From positions 255,082-319,081 of the forward strand of contig JALHQH010000010.1 of assembly GCA_022842065.1 (NCBI GenBank): 64,000 nt of DNA, given 5' to 3'. The DNA comes from Caldilineaceae bacterium (GTDB lineage: Bacteria > Chloroflexota > Anaerolineae > Caldilineales > Caldilineaceae). Under the pieces are notes generated by a model that was given only the letters and a program-made list of their open reading frames with translations, was not told the DNA's origin and ran no database searches. The position numbers and the translations under genes are program-made. Positions 34,771 to 45,648 of this stretch are shown one piece after another (the stretch's first letter is position 1; the number at the start of each line of letters is the position of its first letter).

Positions 34771-35820
34771 TCACCCGCCATATTCCTCCTTTAACACCAC
34801 TCCAAAGCCCGGCGCATCCGACAACATCAAGTAACCATCAACCGACTCTGGCTCCCCCGCCCAAATTTGCTCGGTCGGCGTGGCGCGACTGCCGGGCAGG
34901 ATCTCGCCCAGATCCGCACACGCGGTCGCCGCGATCAGATGTAGCCCCCACACCTCGCCGCCACGATGGGGCACAATGGGGATCTGCTGCGCGGTGGCCA
35001 ACGCGACAATGCGCAGCCCAGCCGTCAAGCCGCCACACCAGGTAATATCGGGCTGCCAGAGGTCGAGCGCACCGGCGCGCAGCAACTCGGCATAACCATA
35101 GTGGGTAAACTCGTGTTCGCCGCCGGCCACCAAGGCCCCGCCCAGTTGCCCGCGCAGGGCGGCCTGGCCGGCCAGATCATCCGGTGTCAACAGATCTTCA
35201 AACCAGTAGAGCTCATAGGGTGCCAGCCGCGGTGCCATTGCCAGCGCAACCTCCTGATCCCAGGACATATAACAGTCAACCATGAGAAGGGCGTCGGGGC
35301 CAAAAAGTTGACGAGCGCGGGCCGCTAATCCTTCGGCAGTTTCATAGTCGGCCACACTTTGCCAACGGTGCGAAAATTTGTGCGCGGTGTAACCCAGTTC
35401 GGCGTACCAGGCACTATCGTTGCCGGTGGCGTAGGCGCGCACCCGTTCCTTTTGTTTGCCGCCCAGTAGCGTGTAAACCGGCATGCCTTGGGCCTTGCCC
35501 AGGAGATCCCAGAGGGCGAGATCAACGCCGCTGAGCGCCATGATCGCGACCCCTTTGCGGCCATAGGGCAGGGAAGCGCTGTAAAGCTCATCCCAGATGC
35601 GCTGGATAGCGGCAACATCGTCGATGGTACGATCCAGCAACAGCTCGCGGAAGTGGCCGTTGATAATCGGCAACGCGGCCTTACCTCCGCCCCCATAGCC
35701 CCAGCCGGTGACACCCAGGTCGGTCTCGATGACAACCACGATCTGCCAGAGGTGAGGCCGCCACCCAGCCAGGGCTTCGCGATACGGGGGATAGAAGGCG
35801 TGTACGTTGGTAATTTTCAT
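34771..35820 (-). CDS. Enolase-superfamily dehydratase, probably L-rhamnonate dehydratase
   Basis: A 349-residue mandelate racemase/muconate-lactonizing enzyme family protein. Likely Mg ligands are D182 (VDCYMSWD), E208 (YWFEDLL) and E235 (GGEHEFT), with general-base H285 in VPHRGG paired to D258 (QPDITW). DCYMSWD, GEHEFT, QPDITWCGG and PHRGG are together the pattern of L-rhamnonate dehydratase (RhmD), which makes 2-keto-3-deoxy-L-rhamnonate. The nearby GH78 gene supports rhamnose as source. It is convergent with the TumE-like gene, 12 bases away. Another acid-sugar dehydratase cannot be excluded. Confidence 0.85.
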   Translation of the reverse strand: MKITNVHAFYPPYREALAGWRPHLWQIVVVIETDLGVTGWGYGGGGKAALPIINGHFRELLLDRTIDDVAAIQRIWDELYSASLPYGRKGVAIMALSGVDLALWDLLGKAQGMPVYTLLGGKQKERVRAYATGNDSAWYAELGYTAHKFSHRWQSVADYETAEGLAARARQLFGPDALLMVDCYMSWDQEVALAMAPRLAPYELYWFEDLLTPDDLAGQAALRGQLGGALVAGGEHEFTHYGYAELLRAGALDLWQPDITWCGGLTAGLRIVALATAQQIPIVPHRGGEVWGLHLIAATACADLGEILPGSRATPTEQIWAGEPESVDGYLMLSDAPGFGVVLKEEYGG

Positions 35821-35993
35821 GGCGCAGTCTCCATCATCTTAAAGTCGGTGGTCCAGCCAGAACACCAACGGTTGCGACAGGTTGGTTGGGAATAGATTCA
35901 ATTATTACACGAATGACAGAAGGGGCAAAATGGTAGTAAATCCATCGTAGTCGATCATCACAAATGCAGGGCGTCACCCGCGACAAGTTATGC

Positions 35994-35999
35994 TATAAT
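35994..35999 (+). promoter_or_regulatory. Candidate -10 box for the VapB-like gene
   Basis: A perfect TATAAT 32 bases before the ATG at 36,032. The -35 region (GTCACC) is poor. TATAGGAGGGATTC just before the ATG is a strong ribosome-binding site. Confidence 0.45.
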
Positions 36000-36031
36000 G
36001 TGTGAGTGACGCTAGTTTATAGGAGGGATTC

Positions 36032-36313
36032 ATGACTTACACAGAACAGCCTTTGTTGATTACAACGGTGGGTGATGACCGTACAATTGTTTTGCCGGAA
36101 AGTGTTCCCAGTGGGTCACAAATCGGCATTGTGATTTTATCAACGACGCCCAAACCATCGTTGACCCGGAAAGAGCGCTTTAAGGCTGCACTTGCCGAGA
36201 TTGAAGCGGCAATCAACCATCGTGAAACTGCCCCAATTGCGCTCCCGTCAGATGCTGAATTTGATGCGCTAATTGAGCGGGCGCGCAAAGAACCGCAGCT
36301 AACACAAATGTGA
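36032..36313 (+). CDS. Small antitoxin-like protein (orphan VapB-type)
   Basis: A 93-residue protein beginning MTYTEQPLLITTVGDDRTIV, which resembles an AbrB-like beta strand region (VGDDRTIVLPESVPSGSQI), followed by a helical, charged tail (FKAALAEIEAAI). AGGAGG lies just before the ATG. Nine bases after its stop a second ATG starts MRIVLDTNQLVRA, the opening of a PIN-domain toxin, which breaks off after about 13 residues. The most economical reading is an antitoxin gene whose VapC partner was deleted. The family was not otherwise recognised. Confidence 0.65.
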   Translation: MTYTEQPLLITTVGDDRTIVLPESVPSGSQIGIVILSTTPKPSLTRKERFKAALAEIEAAINHRETAPIALPSDAEFDALIERARKEPQLTQM

Positions 36314-36322
36314 TAAAACCCA

Positions 36323-36397
36323 ATGCGCATTGTGCTTGATACAAATCAGCTTGTCCGTGCGTCTATACTATCATTGTCGCCAAAGGAAAAAGGATCA
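36323..36397 (+). pseudogene. 5' remnant of a PIN-domain (VapC-like) toxin gene
   Basis: MRIVLDTNQLVRASI is the canonical first strand of a PIN domain with its first acidic residue (D6). The similarity then ends and the frame runs in phase into the creatininase gene. The remaining roughly 120 codons of a PIN domain are missing. A deletion that joined the toxin start to the region upstream of the creatininase explains this. The fused frame could still be translated as a creatininase with a 25-residue extension. Confidence 0.65.
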
Positions 36398-37291
36398 ATG
36401 TCCGAAGTCCGCTGGGAACGTATGTTTCCTGACCAATTGGAAGCCGCGCTGGCCGCGTGTCCCGTTGTTTACTTTGCCTATGGCCTCTGTGAGCCACATG
36501 GGCCACAGAATGCCCTAGGGCTCGACGCGCTGAAGGCGCACGCGATCTGCTGTCGCGCGGCGCAGACCCACGGCGGCATCGTCGCGCCGCCGGACTACTG
36601 GCACATCCACGAAATCGGGCTCTATGCCTCCTGGGCGGCCCAGTATGCCGGGGAAGCGCGGCCCTGGTTGACCGCCGTGCCACCGTGGATTCACTTCAAA
36701 AATATCTGTTACCACCTGCGCGCGGCCGATGCATTGGGGTTCCATGCCGCAATTTTGCTCACTGGCCACTATGGGCCGAATTGGGAAGATCTGAAGACGC
36801 TGCTGGCGATTTTACAGCCCCACTTTGCCATGCGCCTCTATGGCCTGCCCGACTTTGAAGCCAATCAGCCTGGTTTCGACGGCGATGGTGCGACCGGTGA
36901 CCATGCCGGCAAGGTGGAAACTTCGCTGCTCTGGGCATTGGAGCCGGCTTGTGTCGATGTGTCACGCCTGCCCGCGCCCGATGACGTGGGTCAACACTTT
37001 GCGATGGGAGCCAATGCACGCGAAGCCAACCGGCTGGTCGGCGAGCGCATGGTTGCTGATGAGGTGCGCTGGTTAGGGGCCAAGGCAGCGACGTTGTTGG
37101 CGGAGTATGCGGCTGCCACACCGGCCACGCGTCAACCGCTAAGCTTTATGGCGATTGAACAGCTTTGGGCGAACGAAGTGTTACCCAGTTTGGCCGATTT
37201 TAAGACAATGCAATATCTGGAGCGGACACCGCCACCGGCTGATTCGATCTGGCAGTTGAATTATCAGATTCCGGCGGTGGATGAGTTGTGA
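36398..37291 (+). CDS. Creatininase-family amidohydrolase
   Basis: A 297-residue member of the creatininase/MftE family of metal-dependent amidohydrolases. The start at 36,398 (MSEVRWERMF) follows AAAAGGATCA and matches the usual beginning of the family; the frame also extends upstream through a PIN remnant. Metal-site motifs visible are CEPHGPQNALGLD (E32, H34, D43), TGHYGPN and GDHAGKVETS. The family opens cyclic amides such as creatinine or processes peptide cofactors. No creatine or mycofactocin genes are present, so the substrate is unknown. A role in sugar-derived metabolite turnover next to the rhamnose genes is only a suggestion. Confidence 0.85.
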   Translation: MSEVRWERMFPDQLEAALAACPVVYFAYGLCEPHGPQNALGLDALKAHAICCRAAQTHGGIVAPPDYWHIHEIGLYASWAAQYAGEARPWLTAVPPWIHFKNICYHLRAADALGFHAAILLTGHYGPNWEDLKTLLAILQPHFAMRLYGLPDFEANQPGFDGDGATGDHAGKVETSLLWALEPACVDVSRLPAPDDVGQHFAMGANAREANRLVGERMVADEVRWLGAKAATLLAEYAAATPATRQPLSFMAIEQLWANEVLPSLADFKTMQYLERTPPPADSIWQLNYQIPAVDEL

Positions 37292-37380
37292 GTCTACGAA
37301 GCGATACAGTTGATGAAATGATTTCGACAGTTCGGTAGCCTTTGCTGCGCGGGATCAATACTATACCCGAGGAAGCATGC

Positions 37381-37471
37381 TATTAGCCGATGGCGCGATA
37401 CGCATAAATTTCAGGCGGATGTTCGCCAATGGCGTAGAGAACGCTGTGCAAATTGAGCAATTCCAGCCGAT
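37381..37471 (-). pseudogene. Short decayed coding fragment downstream of a small gene
   Basis: Immediately after the stop at 37,472 another minus-strand frame reads RLELLNLHSVLYAIGEHPPE and then IYAYRAIG before a stop. This protein-like string has no start of its own. It looks like the C-terminal end of a lost gene, family not recognised. Confidence 0.3.
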
Positions 37472-37714
37472 TCAATTGTAGAGAGACGATTTTTCAATTA
37501 ATCGTTCATACTGTGTTTGCTGCTCAGCCGACAGCCCTTGATTGATCTGTTGCAGTAATTCTGCCTCACGCGGCGGCAAAATTGGGGCTTGCCGACGTGC
37601 CTGTAAATGCAGTAGATCTTGGACGAGATGGGTTAGCTCACTCTTTGGCAGCCGCTCCGCAGCTTGCATAATCTTCTCACGCAAAGGCGGTAAATTCATT
37701 TGATTTATCGTCAT
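37472..37714 (-). CDS. Small hypothetical protein
   Basis: An 80-residue polar, helical protein (MTINQMNLPPLREKIMQAAE, then RLPKSELTHLVQDLLHLQ). The start at 37,714 follows AAGGAG with 7 bases spacing; a longer frame to 37,756 is unlikely. Its size and charged helical character are like antitoxins or small subunits encoded ahead of a toxin or nuclease, and a decayed frame follows it directly, but I do not recognise the family. It is divergent from the amylase-pullulanase gene. Confidence 0.5.
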   Translation of the reverse strand: MTINQMNLPPLREKIMQAAERLPKSELTHLVQDLLHLQARRQAPILPPREAELLQQINQGLSAEQQTQYERLIEKSSLYN

Positions 37715-37899
37715 CTTTAGGCTCCTTATCGCTTGCAACAGCTGTAGCCAATGCACTCAGTGTTACGCCATTATATCACATGAGGGTTCTTTGGTGAAGC
37801 TACGCTTCTGTTTAACCTTCCGCATTAACGGTAAGAGCACCATTCAAATCGCGCTTAGTTACTTACTCCATCATTTGACCTATCCTCCCCTTGCCAAAT

Positions 37900-37928
37900 T
37901 TGACAATTCCCTCCCTTTCCGCTAAACT
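37900..37928 (+). promoter_or_regulatory. Promoter of the amylase-pullulanase gene
   Basis: TTGACA (37,900-37,905), a 17-base spacer and TAAACT (37,923-37,928) form a good vegetative promoter about 165 bases before the start codon at 38,095. The rest of 37,715-38,094 is leader and spacer without other recognised signals apart from the operator-like site at 37,943. Confidence 0.6.
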
Positions 37929-37942
37929 CTCTGCACCGTAAT

Positions 37943-37954
37943 GCAACCGCTTGC
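37943..37954. promoter_or_regulatory. MalR/LacI-type operator candidate
   Basis: GCAACCGCTTGC has the GCAA-n-CG-n-TTGC layout of LacI/MalR-family operators (consensus GCAAACGTTTGC). It lies just after the expected transcription start of the starch gene. This position would suit repression in the absence of maltodextrin. Confidence 0.4.
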
Positions 37955-38094
37955 GTTATGCGTTCCCTGCACAAACTTGTGACAACTCTATACTCGCTAT
38001 CCGAAGACGGATTGCCACCCCACTCACTTCGCACGCCTGTCGTCTTCGGACCCATCTCTGCTCTGTTTGTCGATGCGTCCAACAGGAGGACCAA

Positions 38095-41000
38095 ATGCGA
38101 AGAAAGAGCCTGCCTCAGCAAAGCCTCTCTCTGCTCCTATTATTTGCGTTGTTGTTTTCTGCCTTACCCGCCTTGCCTGCCCAACCACTCTACGCCGCAC
38201 AGATCACTGCGCCAACTGGCGTTGCCCTCGTCGGCGATTTCCAATCAGAGCTTGGCTGCCCTGACGATTGGCAACCCGAGTGCGCCGACAGCGAACTTGT
38301 CTACGATGCTGACGATGATGTCTGGCAAGCCAACTTCAATGTCCCCGGTGGGCTCTGGGCTTATAAAGTCGCGCTCAACGATAGTTGGGACGAAAATTAC
38401 GGGGCTGGTGCGGTCCCGAATGGCACTGACATCGCGCTCGCGCTGCCCGCGGTCGGTGGCGTCAAATTCTACTACGACCACAAATCCCACTGGATCACTG
38501 ACAACATCAATGACAAGATTGTCACGGCACCGGGCGATTTCCAGGATGCACTCGGCTGCCCTGGTGAATGGCAACCCGATTGCCTACGCTCGTGGCTACA
38601 AGATATTGACGGTGATGGCCTCTACCGCTTTGAAACAACCGCCATCCCGGTCGGGGCCTATGGGGGCAAGATCGCCATCGGCGAAAGCTGGGATGAAAAC
38701 TATGGGGCCGGTGGCGTCTTCAATGGTGACAACATTGGCTTTACCGTGGCGACTGCGGGGGACAAAGTCACCTTCACCTACGACAGCAGCGACAACGCGG
38801 TGGCGATTACGGTCACGCCGGTTGACAATGGCGAAGTACCGGCTGAAATCGCGGCGCTGGTCACCGCACCCGCCCGCGACCCAATCCAGGACGATGTTTT
38901 CTACTTCGTCATGCCCGACCGCTTTGCCAATGGCGATCCGGCGAATGACACTGGTGGCATCCCCGGCGACCGCCTTGATCACGGCTTCGATCCCACGAAC
39001 AATGGCTTCTTCCACGGTGGTGACCTGGCCGGCCTCACGAGTAAACTCGACTATTTGGCCGACTTGGGCATCACCTCGATCTGGATGACGCCGGTCTTTA
39101 AGAACAACCCGGTGCAGGGGACCGGGGCCGATGTCTCGGCCGGTTACCACGGCTACTGGTACACCGACATGACGCAGTTTGATCCCCACTTTGGCACCAA
39201 TGCCGAGTTGGAGACCTTGATCGCAGAAGCGCACGCCCGTGACATCAAGATCTTCTTCGACATTATCACCAACCATACGGCCGATATTCTCACCTATGAG
39301 GAAGGCACCTTTAGCTATCGCAACAAGGCGGATTTCCCCTACCAAGATGCCGACGGCAATGTGTTTGATGACCGCGACTATGCGGGCACGGACAGCTTCC
39401 CCCCGCTCGATGCTGAGACGAGTTTCCCCTACACGCCTGCGCTCAACAACCCGGCAGATGCGACGCTGAAAGTGCCGGCCTGGCTCAATAATCCGATCTA
39501 CTATCACAACCGCGGCAATTCGAGCTTCACCGGCGAAAATTCCCTGTATGGGGATTTCTTTGGCCTCGACGATCTCTTTACCGAGCACCCGGATGTGGTC
39601 AATGGGATGATCGACATCTACAAAGATTGGATCACCAACTACGACATTGACGGCTTCCGTGTCGATACCGTCAAACATGTCAACCTGGAATTCTGGCAGC
39701 AATTTGTCCCCGCCATTCTCGACCACGCCAAGGCGGAGGGCAAGCCGGACTTCTTTATCTTTGGCGAAGTCTTTAGCGGCAACAGTGCGCTGCTCAGCCA
39801 CTACACGACGCGCGCCGAATTCCCCGCTGTGCTCGACTTTAAGTTCCAGGAACAGGTGCGCACTTATGTTTCGCAGCGGGGTGCCTCCAACATCCTGCGC
39901 GATCTCTTCCGTGATGATGACTACTTTACCGATGCAGACTCGAACGTTTACAGTCTGCCCACCTTCCTCGGCAACCATGACCGTGGCCGTTTTGGCTGGT
40001 TCCTGGATGTTGACACCGGCGTGCAGCCCGATGCGCAAAAGCTGGCCCGCAGCCAACTGGCCCACGCGCTGATGTACTTTGCCCGCGGCGTGCCGGTGGT
40101 CTACTACGGCGATGAACAGGGTTTTGTCGGCGATGGCGATGACAAGAATGCCCGCCAGGATATGTTCCCCAGCCAGGTCGCCACGTATAACGATGACGAC
40201 CTGATCGGCACCGACGCCACCACCGCCGATGATAACTTTGACCCGACCCATCCGCTCTACCAAAGTTTTGGCGAGTATGGTGCGATCCGCAGCGCCCACC
40301 AAGCCCTACGCACCGGCGCGCAGATCCACCGTTACAGCAGCGATCAAGCCGGCATCTACGCCTTCAGCCGCATCGACCGTGACGAACAGATCGAATACCT
40401 GGTGGCGGTGAATAATAGCAGCAGTGAGCAAACGGCGACGTTTGCCACTTGGACGCCGACGGCCACCTTTGACGCGGTCTATCCAGAGACGGCGCCGGCA
40501 CTGACCAGCGACGGTGACGGCAACGTTTCCCTCACCCTGCCGGCGCTGAGCTTTGCGATTTATGCGGCTGACGCTGGGCTGCCGGCGAGCGCCGCGGCTC
40601 CTGGCATCACCTTTAGCACGCTGAGCAACGATCAGGCAGTGGTCTTGCAGACCGCAGTGCTGGACGGCAACGACGTGCAGGATCGCATCGAAGTTGGGGT
40701 CGATCTGGCAGCTGACCAGTTCGCCGAAGTGACCTTTGCGGTGCGCAAGACCGGCACGGTGAGTTATACCGTGATCGGCGTCGATGACAATGCGCCCCAC
40801 CGCGTCTTCTTTGCCCTTGATGACCTGCCGGGCGGCTTTGCCGAAGGCGATACCCTGGAATTTGTGGCAGTCGTCAACGACCTCAACGGTAACTTGGACT
40901 ATGCGCAGGTCACCGGCATCAAACCAGTGACCGATCAGGGCGGCGGTGGCGGTGGTGACTATCCCTATGCCGTTATCCACTACGCGCGCAGCGATGGTGA

Positions 41001-44000
41001 TTACGGCGACCACACGACCGGCGACTTCAACAACTTCTGGGGGCTCCACCTGTGGGGCGAGGCGATTGATGCCAGCGAAACCACCGATTGGCCGGCACCG
41101 AAACCGTTCCTGGGTGAGGATGATTATGGGCGCTTTGCCTGGATCAAGCTGGCCGATAGCAGCCAAGATGTTAACTTTATCGTCCACCGCGGCGACACCA
41201 AGGATGGCACCGACGCCGACCGCAAGTTCAACCCCGCGACGGATGGTCCCGAAATCTGGCTCAAGCAGGATGACGGCGAATTCTACACGTCCCAGGCCGC
41301 GGCGCAAGGGTTTGTGACGATCCACTACCAGCGCCCCGATGGCCAATATGATGGCTGGGGCTTGCACCTCTGGGGCGAGGCGATTGATCCCAGCGAGGCC
41401 ACCGAGTGGACCACGCCCAAACCAGCAGATGGCATCGATGACTTTGGCGCGTACTGGACGGTGAATATTATCGACGCCAGCCTGCCCGTCAACTTCATCA
41501 TTCACAAAGGGGACGAGAAAGATCCCGGCCCCGACCAGAGTTTTGTGCCGGCGGATCAGGCCCATGCCTATGTCGTCTCTGGCAATGAGACGATCTACCC
41601 ATCCTTGGGTGCAGCAACCAACACTGCGATCATCCACTATCATCGCGCCGATGGTGATTATGGCGACTCGACCAGCAACGACTACAACGATTTCTGGGGG
41701 ATGCATGTCTGGAATGGCGCGCTGACGCCCAACCCCTCTTGGCAGGAACCAGTCAAACCGGCGGGTAGCAATCAGTTTGGTCCCTATTTTGCGGTACCAC
41801 TCCAAGCCGGTGCGACCGAACTCGCCTACATCCTCCACCGTGGCGACACCAAAGATCCCGGCCCGGATCAGTTCCTACAGGTGAGCACCTATGGCTACGA
41901 AGTCTGGCAACTCGAACAGGCCGACCCTGAAAAGCCCTACCTGCTCCCCATCCTCGCCGGCGCGGTTGGTGGTGGTGACCTGAGCAAACAGCAGGCACAC
42001 TGGCTCACGGCGGATACGCTGGCCTGGGACATTGAAAACAAAGCAGGCAACAGCTATGCGCTCTACTACGCCGCCGATGGGGGCCTGGTCCTCGATAACG
42101 GCACGATCAGTGGTGGTCAAGCGCTTGCCCTGACCTATGAGCCAGCGGGGCTGAGCGACGAACTCAAAGCCAAGTTTCCGCACTTGGCGAATTTTGCCGC
42201 TTTCAAGATCGGGGCAACGGATCTCGCCCTGGTCGGGGAGATCCTCAAGGGGCAGATCGCCGTGGCCGCGGTCAACGACAATACCGTCGTCAACGCGACC
42301 AGTGTGCAGCTTCCCGGTGTGCTCGATGATCTCTACACCTATGACGGGCCACTTGGTCTCGAATTCATGGCCCAAGACCCGAACCTGCCCTACGCCTACG
42401 GCCCCATTGATGTCAGGCTATGGGCACCGACGGCTAAGTCGGTAAAACTACATCTCTTCCTCTCGGCGGATGCAACAGCTGCCGAACAGATTGTCGAAAT
42501 GACCCCTGACGCGCAGGGTGTTTGGGCAACGACGATCGAAGAAATCTGGTACGGCAAGTACTATCTGTATGAGCTTGCCGTCTATGTGCCAAGCACCGGC
42601 CAGGTGGAAACCAACATTGTCACCGATCCCTATGCGCTGGCGCTGACCATGAACAGCACACGCAGTCTGATCGTCGATCTCAACGACCCGGCGCTCAAAC
42701 CGGAAAATTGGGACAACCTGACCCTGCCGCCGCTGGCCGCGCCGGAAGATAGTGCGCTCTACGAATTACACCTGCGCGACTTTAGCGCCAACGATCTGAC
42801 GGTGCCGGCTGAACTGCGTGGCAAGTATGGCGCATTCACCGTGGCTGATTCGGATGGGATGAAACATCTAAAAGCGCTGGCCGACGCCGGCTTAACCCAC
42901 CTGCATCTGCTGCCGGTCTTTGACATTGCCACCATCAACGAAGACCCAACCCAGCGCCAGGAACCGACGATTCCGCCCAACGCCGCCCCCGATTCAGAGG
43001 AGCAGGCCGCGGCCGTCCAAGCCGTGCGCGACCAGGATGCCTTCAACTGGGGTTATGATCCCTATCACTACACCGTGCCCGAAGGCTCCTATGCCAGCAA
43101 TGCGGATGGCGTGGCCAGGATTATCGAATTCCGCCAGATGGTGCAGGCACTCAACGCGACGGGGCTACGGGTGGTGATGGATGTCGTCTACAATCACACC
43201 ACCGCCAGCGGCCAGGGGGAAAAGTCGGTGCTCGACAAGATCGTGCCCGGCTACTATCACCGCCTCAACCTGGATGGTGCCGTGGAGACGAGCACCTGTT
43301 GCGCCAACACCGCCACCGAGCACGCGATGATGGAAAAGCTCATGCTCGACTCGCTACAAATCTGGGCCGCGCAATATGGGGTAAGTGGCTTCCGTTTCGA
43401 CCTGATGGGCCACCACATGAAGGAGAATATGCTTAATGTGCGGGCCATGCTTGACGCCATCGACCCCAGCATTTATCTCTATGGCGAGGGGTGGAACTTT
43501 GGTGAAGTCGCCAACAACGCCCGCGGGGTCAACGCCACCCAGTTCAACATGGCCGGCACTGGCATCGGTACCTTCAGTGATCGGCTGCGCGATGCAGTGC
43601 GCGGCGGTGGGCCCTTTGATGGCGGCCAGGATCTGATCACCAACCAAGGGTTTATCAACGGCCTCTGGTACGATCCGAATGGCAACAATGACGGCAGTGA
43701 TGACGAAAAGGCCAAACTCCTGCTCTACGCCGACCAGATTCGTGTCGGCCTCGCCGGCAACCTGGCCGACTATGAATTTGTCGCCGCCGACGGCACGGTC
43801 AAAACGGGCGCGCAGATCGACTACAATGGCTCACCGGCCGGCTATAACCAGGACCCGCAAGAGCACATCATCTATGTCGAAGCGCACGACAACCAGACGC
43901 TCTACGACAACAATGTCTACAAACTGCCGGTGGATACGCCGATGGCGGAACGGGTCGCCGCGCAAAATCTGGGCATCGATCTGACGGTGTTAGCCCAAGG

Positions 44001-45369
44001 CGTACCCTTCTTCCATGCCGGCATTGACCTGCTGCGCAGCAAGTCGCTGGAACGGAACAGCTATAACAGCGGCGACTGGTTCAACCGCATCTTCTTTGAT
44101 CGCAGTTTTAACAATTTTGGCGTGGGGGTGCCCGTCGAAGCCGAGGGCGATGCCGAGTTGATGAAACCCTTCCTCGCCAACCCGGCATTGCAGGCGGACA
44201 CGGCCGCGATTACCCAGAGTGCCGAACACCTGCGCACGATGTTGGCGATCCGCAAGAGTTCACCCCTCTTCCGCCTGCCGACCGAAGCAGATGTGCAACA
44301 GCGGCTTGTTTTCCACAATACTGGCCCCAACCAGATCCCTGGCGTGATCGTGATGAGTTTGTCGGATGCGGTCGAGCCGGATCTGGATGCAAACCACGAG
44401 TCGATTGTGGTTGTCTTCAACGCCAACGAGGAAGCGCAAACCATTACCATAGGCGCCACTGCCGGTAGCGGCTTAGCGCTGCACCCGTTGCAGGCCGGTT
44501 TAGCAGCCACCTTTGACAACGGCACCGGCACCTTCAGCGTCCCGGCCCGCACCACCGCCGTCTTTGTTGATGGCGCGCCGACCACCGAAACCACCATTAC
44601 GATCACCCTGGAGACCGAGCCGCAAAGTAATCGCAATTTCCGCTTTACCGGCGATTTGGGCAACTTTCTGCTGGATGATGGCCGGGACAATGACGCGGTA
44701 ACTAATGTCCTGACGCAGTCAGTCGCGGCCGGTGTCTATGTCGTCACAGAGAAGGTGCCGGCCTCCTGGCGCTTGCTGGAGCTTGTCTGTACCGGCGACA
44801 ATGCGGTCGTTGATCTGCCGGCCGGCACAGTCACCATCACCATTGCCGCGGGCGAGCAGGTGGCCTGCACTTTTTTCAATAAGCAACGCAGTACGATCCG
44901 GGTACGCGCCTACCAGGATCTGGACGGCAACGGGCACCGTACTGGTGAACCGCTGCTCTCCGGCTGGCCCGTTGCGCTCTACGATGGACAGGGCAGTCAA
45001 GTGGCGACCGGCGTGACCAATGCATGGGGCACAAGTGAGTTTACCGGGTTGCAAACCGGTGCCTACACCGTCTGCCTCCAGTTGCCGAGCGGCTGGCACA
45101 ACAGTCAGCCCGGCACCCTCGACCCGGCACATGGCAATCAGCCCTGTTATGGGCTGACCGTCAAGCCGGCCCAACGCTGGACCGCCTGGTTTGGCAACCA
45201 TGAAACGAGCGTGGCTAGTACTGTTACGGGCAGCGCAGTCGCTGCAACTGGACTAAGCATGACCGAGCTTGTCGACAACGATGATGCGGCCGGTTATGAC
45301 ATGGACATTACCACCTTTGATGAGTTGAGCGCCGCCGTGCGCTTCTTCCTGCCGCTGATCGTGCGCTAA
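38095..45369 (+). CDS. Giant secreted bifunctional alpha-amylase/pullulanase
   Basis: A 2424-residue extracellular starch enzyme. The ATG at 38,095 has AGGAGG 5 bases upstream and leads into a signal peptide ([20 protein letters not shown]); the frame open from 37,951 starts inside the control region. Order of parts: two X25-like beta domains (each with [10 protein letters not shown] or [10 protein letters not shown], about 40-250); a first GH13 domain with D524 (GFRVDTVK), E558 (FGEVF) and D629 (GNHDRG); a beta domain; three CBM41-type PUD modules (about 960-1300; [33 protein letters not shown]); a pullulanase N-domain and CBM48; a second, pullulanase-type GH13 with D1769 (GFRFDLMG), E1798 (YGEGW) and D1932 (EAHDNQT); a beta C-domain; a CnaB/SdrD-like module ([11 protein letters not shown]); and a terminal RFFLPLIVR. 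It would cut alpha-1,4 and alpha-1,6 bonds. Confidence 0.95.
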   Translation: MRRKSLPQQSLSLLLLFALLFSALPALPAQPLYAAQITAPTGVALVGDFQSELGCPDDWQPECADSELVYDADDDVWQANFNVPGGLWAYKVALNDSWDENYGAGAVPNGTDIALALPAVGGVKFYYDHKSHWITDNINDKIVTAPGDFQDALGCPGEWQPDCLRSWLQDIDGDGLYRFETTAIPVGAYGGKIAIGESWDENYGAGGVFNGDNIGFTVATAGDKVTFTYDSSDNAVAITVTPVDNGEVPAEIAALVTAPARDPIQDDVFYFVMPDRFANGDPANDTGGIPGDRLDHGFDPTNNGFFHGGDLAGLTSKLDYLADLGITSIWMTPVFKNNPVQGTGADVSAGYHGYWYTDMTQFDPHFGTNAELETLIAEAHARDIKIFFDIITNHTADILTYEEGTFSYRNKADFPYQDADGNVFDDRDYAGTDSFPPLDAETSFPYTPALNNPADATLKVPAWLNNPIYYHNRGNSSFTGENSLYGDFFGLDDLFTEHPDVVNGMIDIYKDWITNYDIDGFRVDTVKHVNLEFWQQFVPAILDHAKAEGKPDFFIFGEVFSGNSALLSHYTTRAEFPAVLDFKFQEQVRTYVSQRGASNILRDLFRDDDYFTDADSNVYSLPTFLGNHDRGRFGWFLDVDTGVQPDAQKLARSQLAHALMYFARGVPVVYYGDEQGFVGDGDDKNARQDMFPSQVATYNDDDLIGTDATTADDNFDPTHPLYQSFGEYGAIRSAHQALRTGAQIHRYSSDQAGIYAFSRIDRDEQIEYLVAVNNSSSEQTATFATWTPTATFDAVYPETAPALTSDGDGNVSLTLPALSFAIYAADAGLPASAAAPGITFSTLSNDQAVVLQTAVLDGNDVQDRIEVGVDLAADQFAEVTFAVRKTGTVSYTVIGVDDNAPHRVFFALDDLPGGFAEGDTLEFVAVVNDLNGNLDYAQVTGIKPVTDQGGGGGGDYPYAVIHYARSDGDYGDHTTGDFNNFWGLHLWGEAIDASETTDWPAPKPFLGEDDYGRFAWIKLADSSQDVNFIVHRGDTKDGTDADRKFNPATDGPEIWLKQDDGEFYTSQAAAQGFVTIHYQRPDGQYDGWGLHLWGEAIDPSEATEWTTPKPADGIDDFGAYWTVNIIDASLPVNFIIHKGDEKDPGPDQSFVPADQAHAYVVSGNETIYPSLGAATNTAIIHYHRADGDYGDSTSNDYNDFWGMHVWNGALTPNPSWQEPVKPAGSNQFGPYFAVPLQAGATELAYILHRGDTKDPGPDQFLQVSTYGYEVWQLEQADPEKPYLLPILAGAVGGGDLSKQQAHWLTADTLAWDIENKAGNSYALYYAADGGLVLDNGTISGGQALALTYEPAGLSDELKAKFPHLANFAAFKIGATDLALVGEILKGQIAVAAVNDNTVVNATSVQLPGVLDDLYTYDGPLGLEFMAQDPNLPYAYGPIDVRLWAPTAKSVKLHLFLSADATAAEQIVEMTPDAQGVWATTIEEIWYGKYYLYELAVYVPSTGQVETNIVTDPYALALTMNSTRSLIVDLNDPALKPENWDNLTLPPLAAPEDSALYELHLRDFSANDLTVPAELRGKYGAFTVADSDGMKHLKALADAGLTHLHLLPVFDIATINEDPTQRQEPTIPPNAAPDSEEQAAAVQAVRDQDAFNWGYDPYHYTVPEGSYASNADGVARIIEFRQMVQALNATGLRVVMDVVYNHTTASGQGEKSVLDKIVPGYYHRLNLDGAVETSTCCANTATEHAMMEKLMLDSLQIWAAQYGVSGFRFDLMGHHMKENMLNVRAMLDAIDPSIYLYGEGWNFGEVANNARGVNATQFNMAGTGIGTFSDRLRDAVRGGGPFDGGQDLITNQGFINGLWYDPNGNNDGSDDEKAKLLLYADQIRVGLAGNLADYEFVAADGTVKTGAQIDYNGSPAGYNQDPQEHIIYVEAHDNQTLYDNNVYKLPVDTPMAERVAAQNLGIDLTVLAQGVPFFHAGIDLLRSKSLERNSYNSGDWFNRIFFDRSFNNFGVGVPVEAEGDAELMKPFLANPALQADTAAITQSAEHLRTMLAIRKSSPLFRLPTEADVQQRLVFHNTGPNQIPGVIVMSLSDAVEPDLDANHESIVVVFNANEEAQTITIGATAGSGLALHPLQAGLAATFDNGTGTFSVPARTTAVFVDGAPTTETTITITLETEPQSNRNFRFTGDLGNFLLDDGRDNDAVTNVLTQSVAAGVYVVTEKVPASWRLLELVCTGDNAVVDLPAGTVTITIAAGEQVACTFFNKQRSTIRVRAYQDLDGNGHRTGEPLLSGWPVALYDGQGSQVATGVTNAWGTSEFTGLQTGAYTVCLQLPSGWHNSQPGTLDPAHGNQPCYGLTVKPAQRWTAWFGNHETSVASTVTGSAVAATGLSMTELVDNDDAAGYDMDITTFDELSAAVRFFLPLIVR

Positions 45370-45478
45370 TGCTCGTGACGACGCGCTGCGTCGTCATGCC
45401 GCACCGGCGCTCTGCGCCCTGGGGACGCAGAGCGTCCTGCGGGCATCACGCCGCGGAGCAGCGTGACGAGCAACTTAC

Positions 45479-45523
45479 CCAGTGGCTACGAAATCACTGG
45501 AATAGTGATTTCGTAGCCACTGG
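45479..45523 (+). terminator. 20-bp perfect stem hairpin after the amylase-pullulanase gene
   Basis: CCAGTGGCTACGAAATCACT (45,479-45,498) and its exact complement (45,504-45,523) flank a 5-base loop. It is 110 bases past the stop. No T-run follows. Confidence 0.55.
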
Positions 45524-45568
45524 CAACTTTATGATAAACTGAATCGTGTAGTTTGATACGTATACGAC

Positions 45569-45611
45569 AAGACCCGGCATCTGGGCAGGCAAACAGAGCC
45601 GGGTCTTTTTT
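45569..45611 (+). terminator. Intrinsic terminator
   Basis: AAGACCCGGC pairs with GCCGGGTCTT and is followed by a run of six T. This is the most canonical intrinsic terminator in the window. It ends 38 bases before the start of the second pullulanase, so it could also act as an attenuator in that gene's leader. Confidence 0.75.
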
Positions 45612-45648
45612 GTAACCGGCAATGAGATTGAAACGAGGAAGCGCCACC

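Noticed and set aside
37951..38094. Upstream extension of the amylase-pullulanase frame
   Set aside because: It overlaps the operator-like site and leader, has no ribosome-binding site and would place 48 polar residues before a clear signal peptide.
38596..41838. Two long minus-strand open frames (38,596-40,302 and 40,306-41,838) opposite the amylase-pullulanase gene
   Set aside because: They are antisense shadows created by G+C-rich codon use of a gene with clear catalytic domains. Their translations are Val/Gly/Arg-rich with no recognisable domain and no ribosome-binding site.
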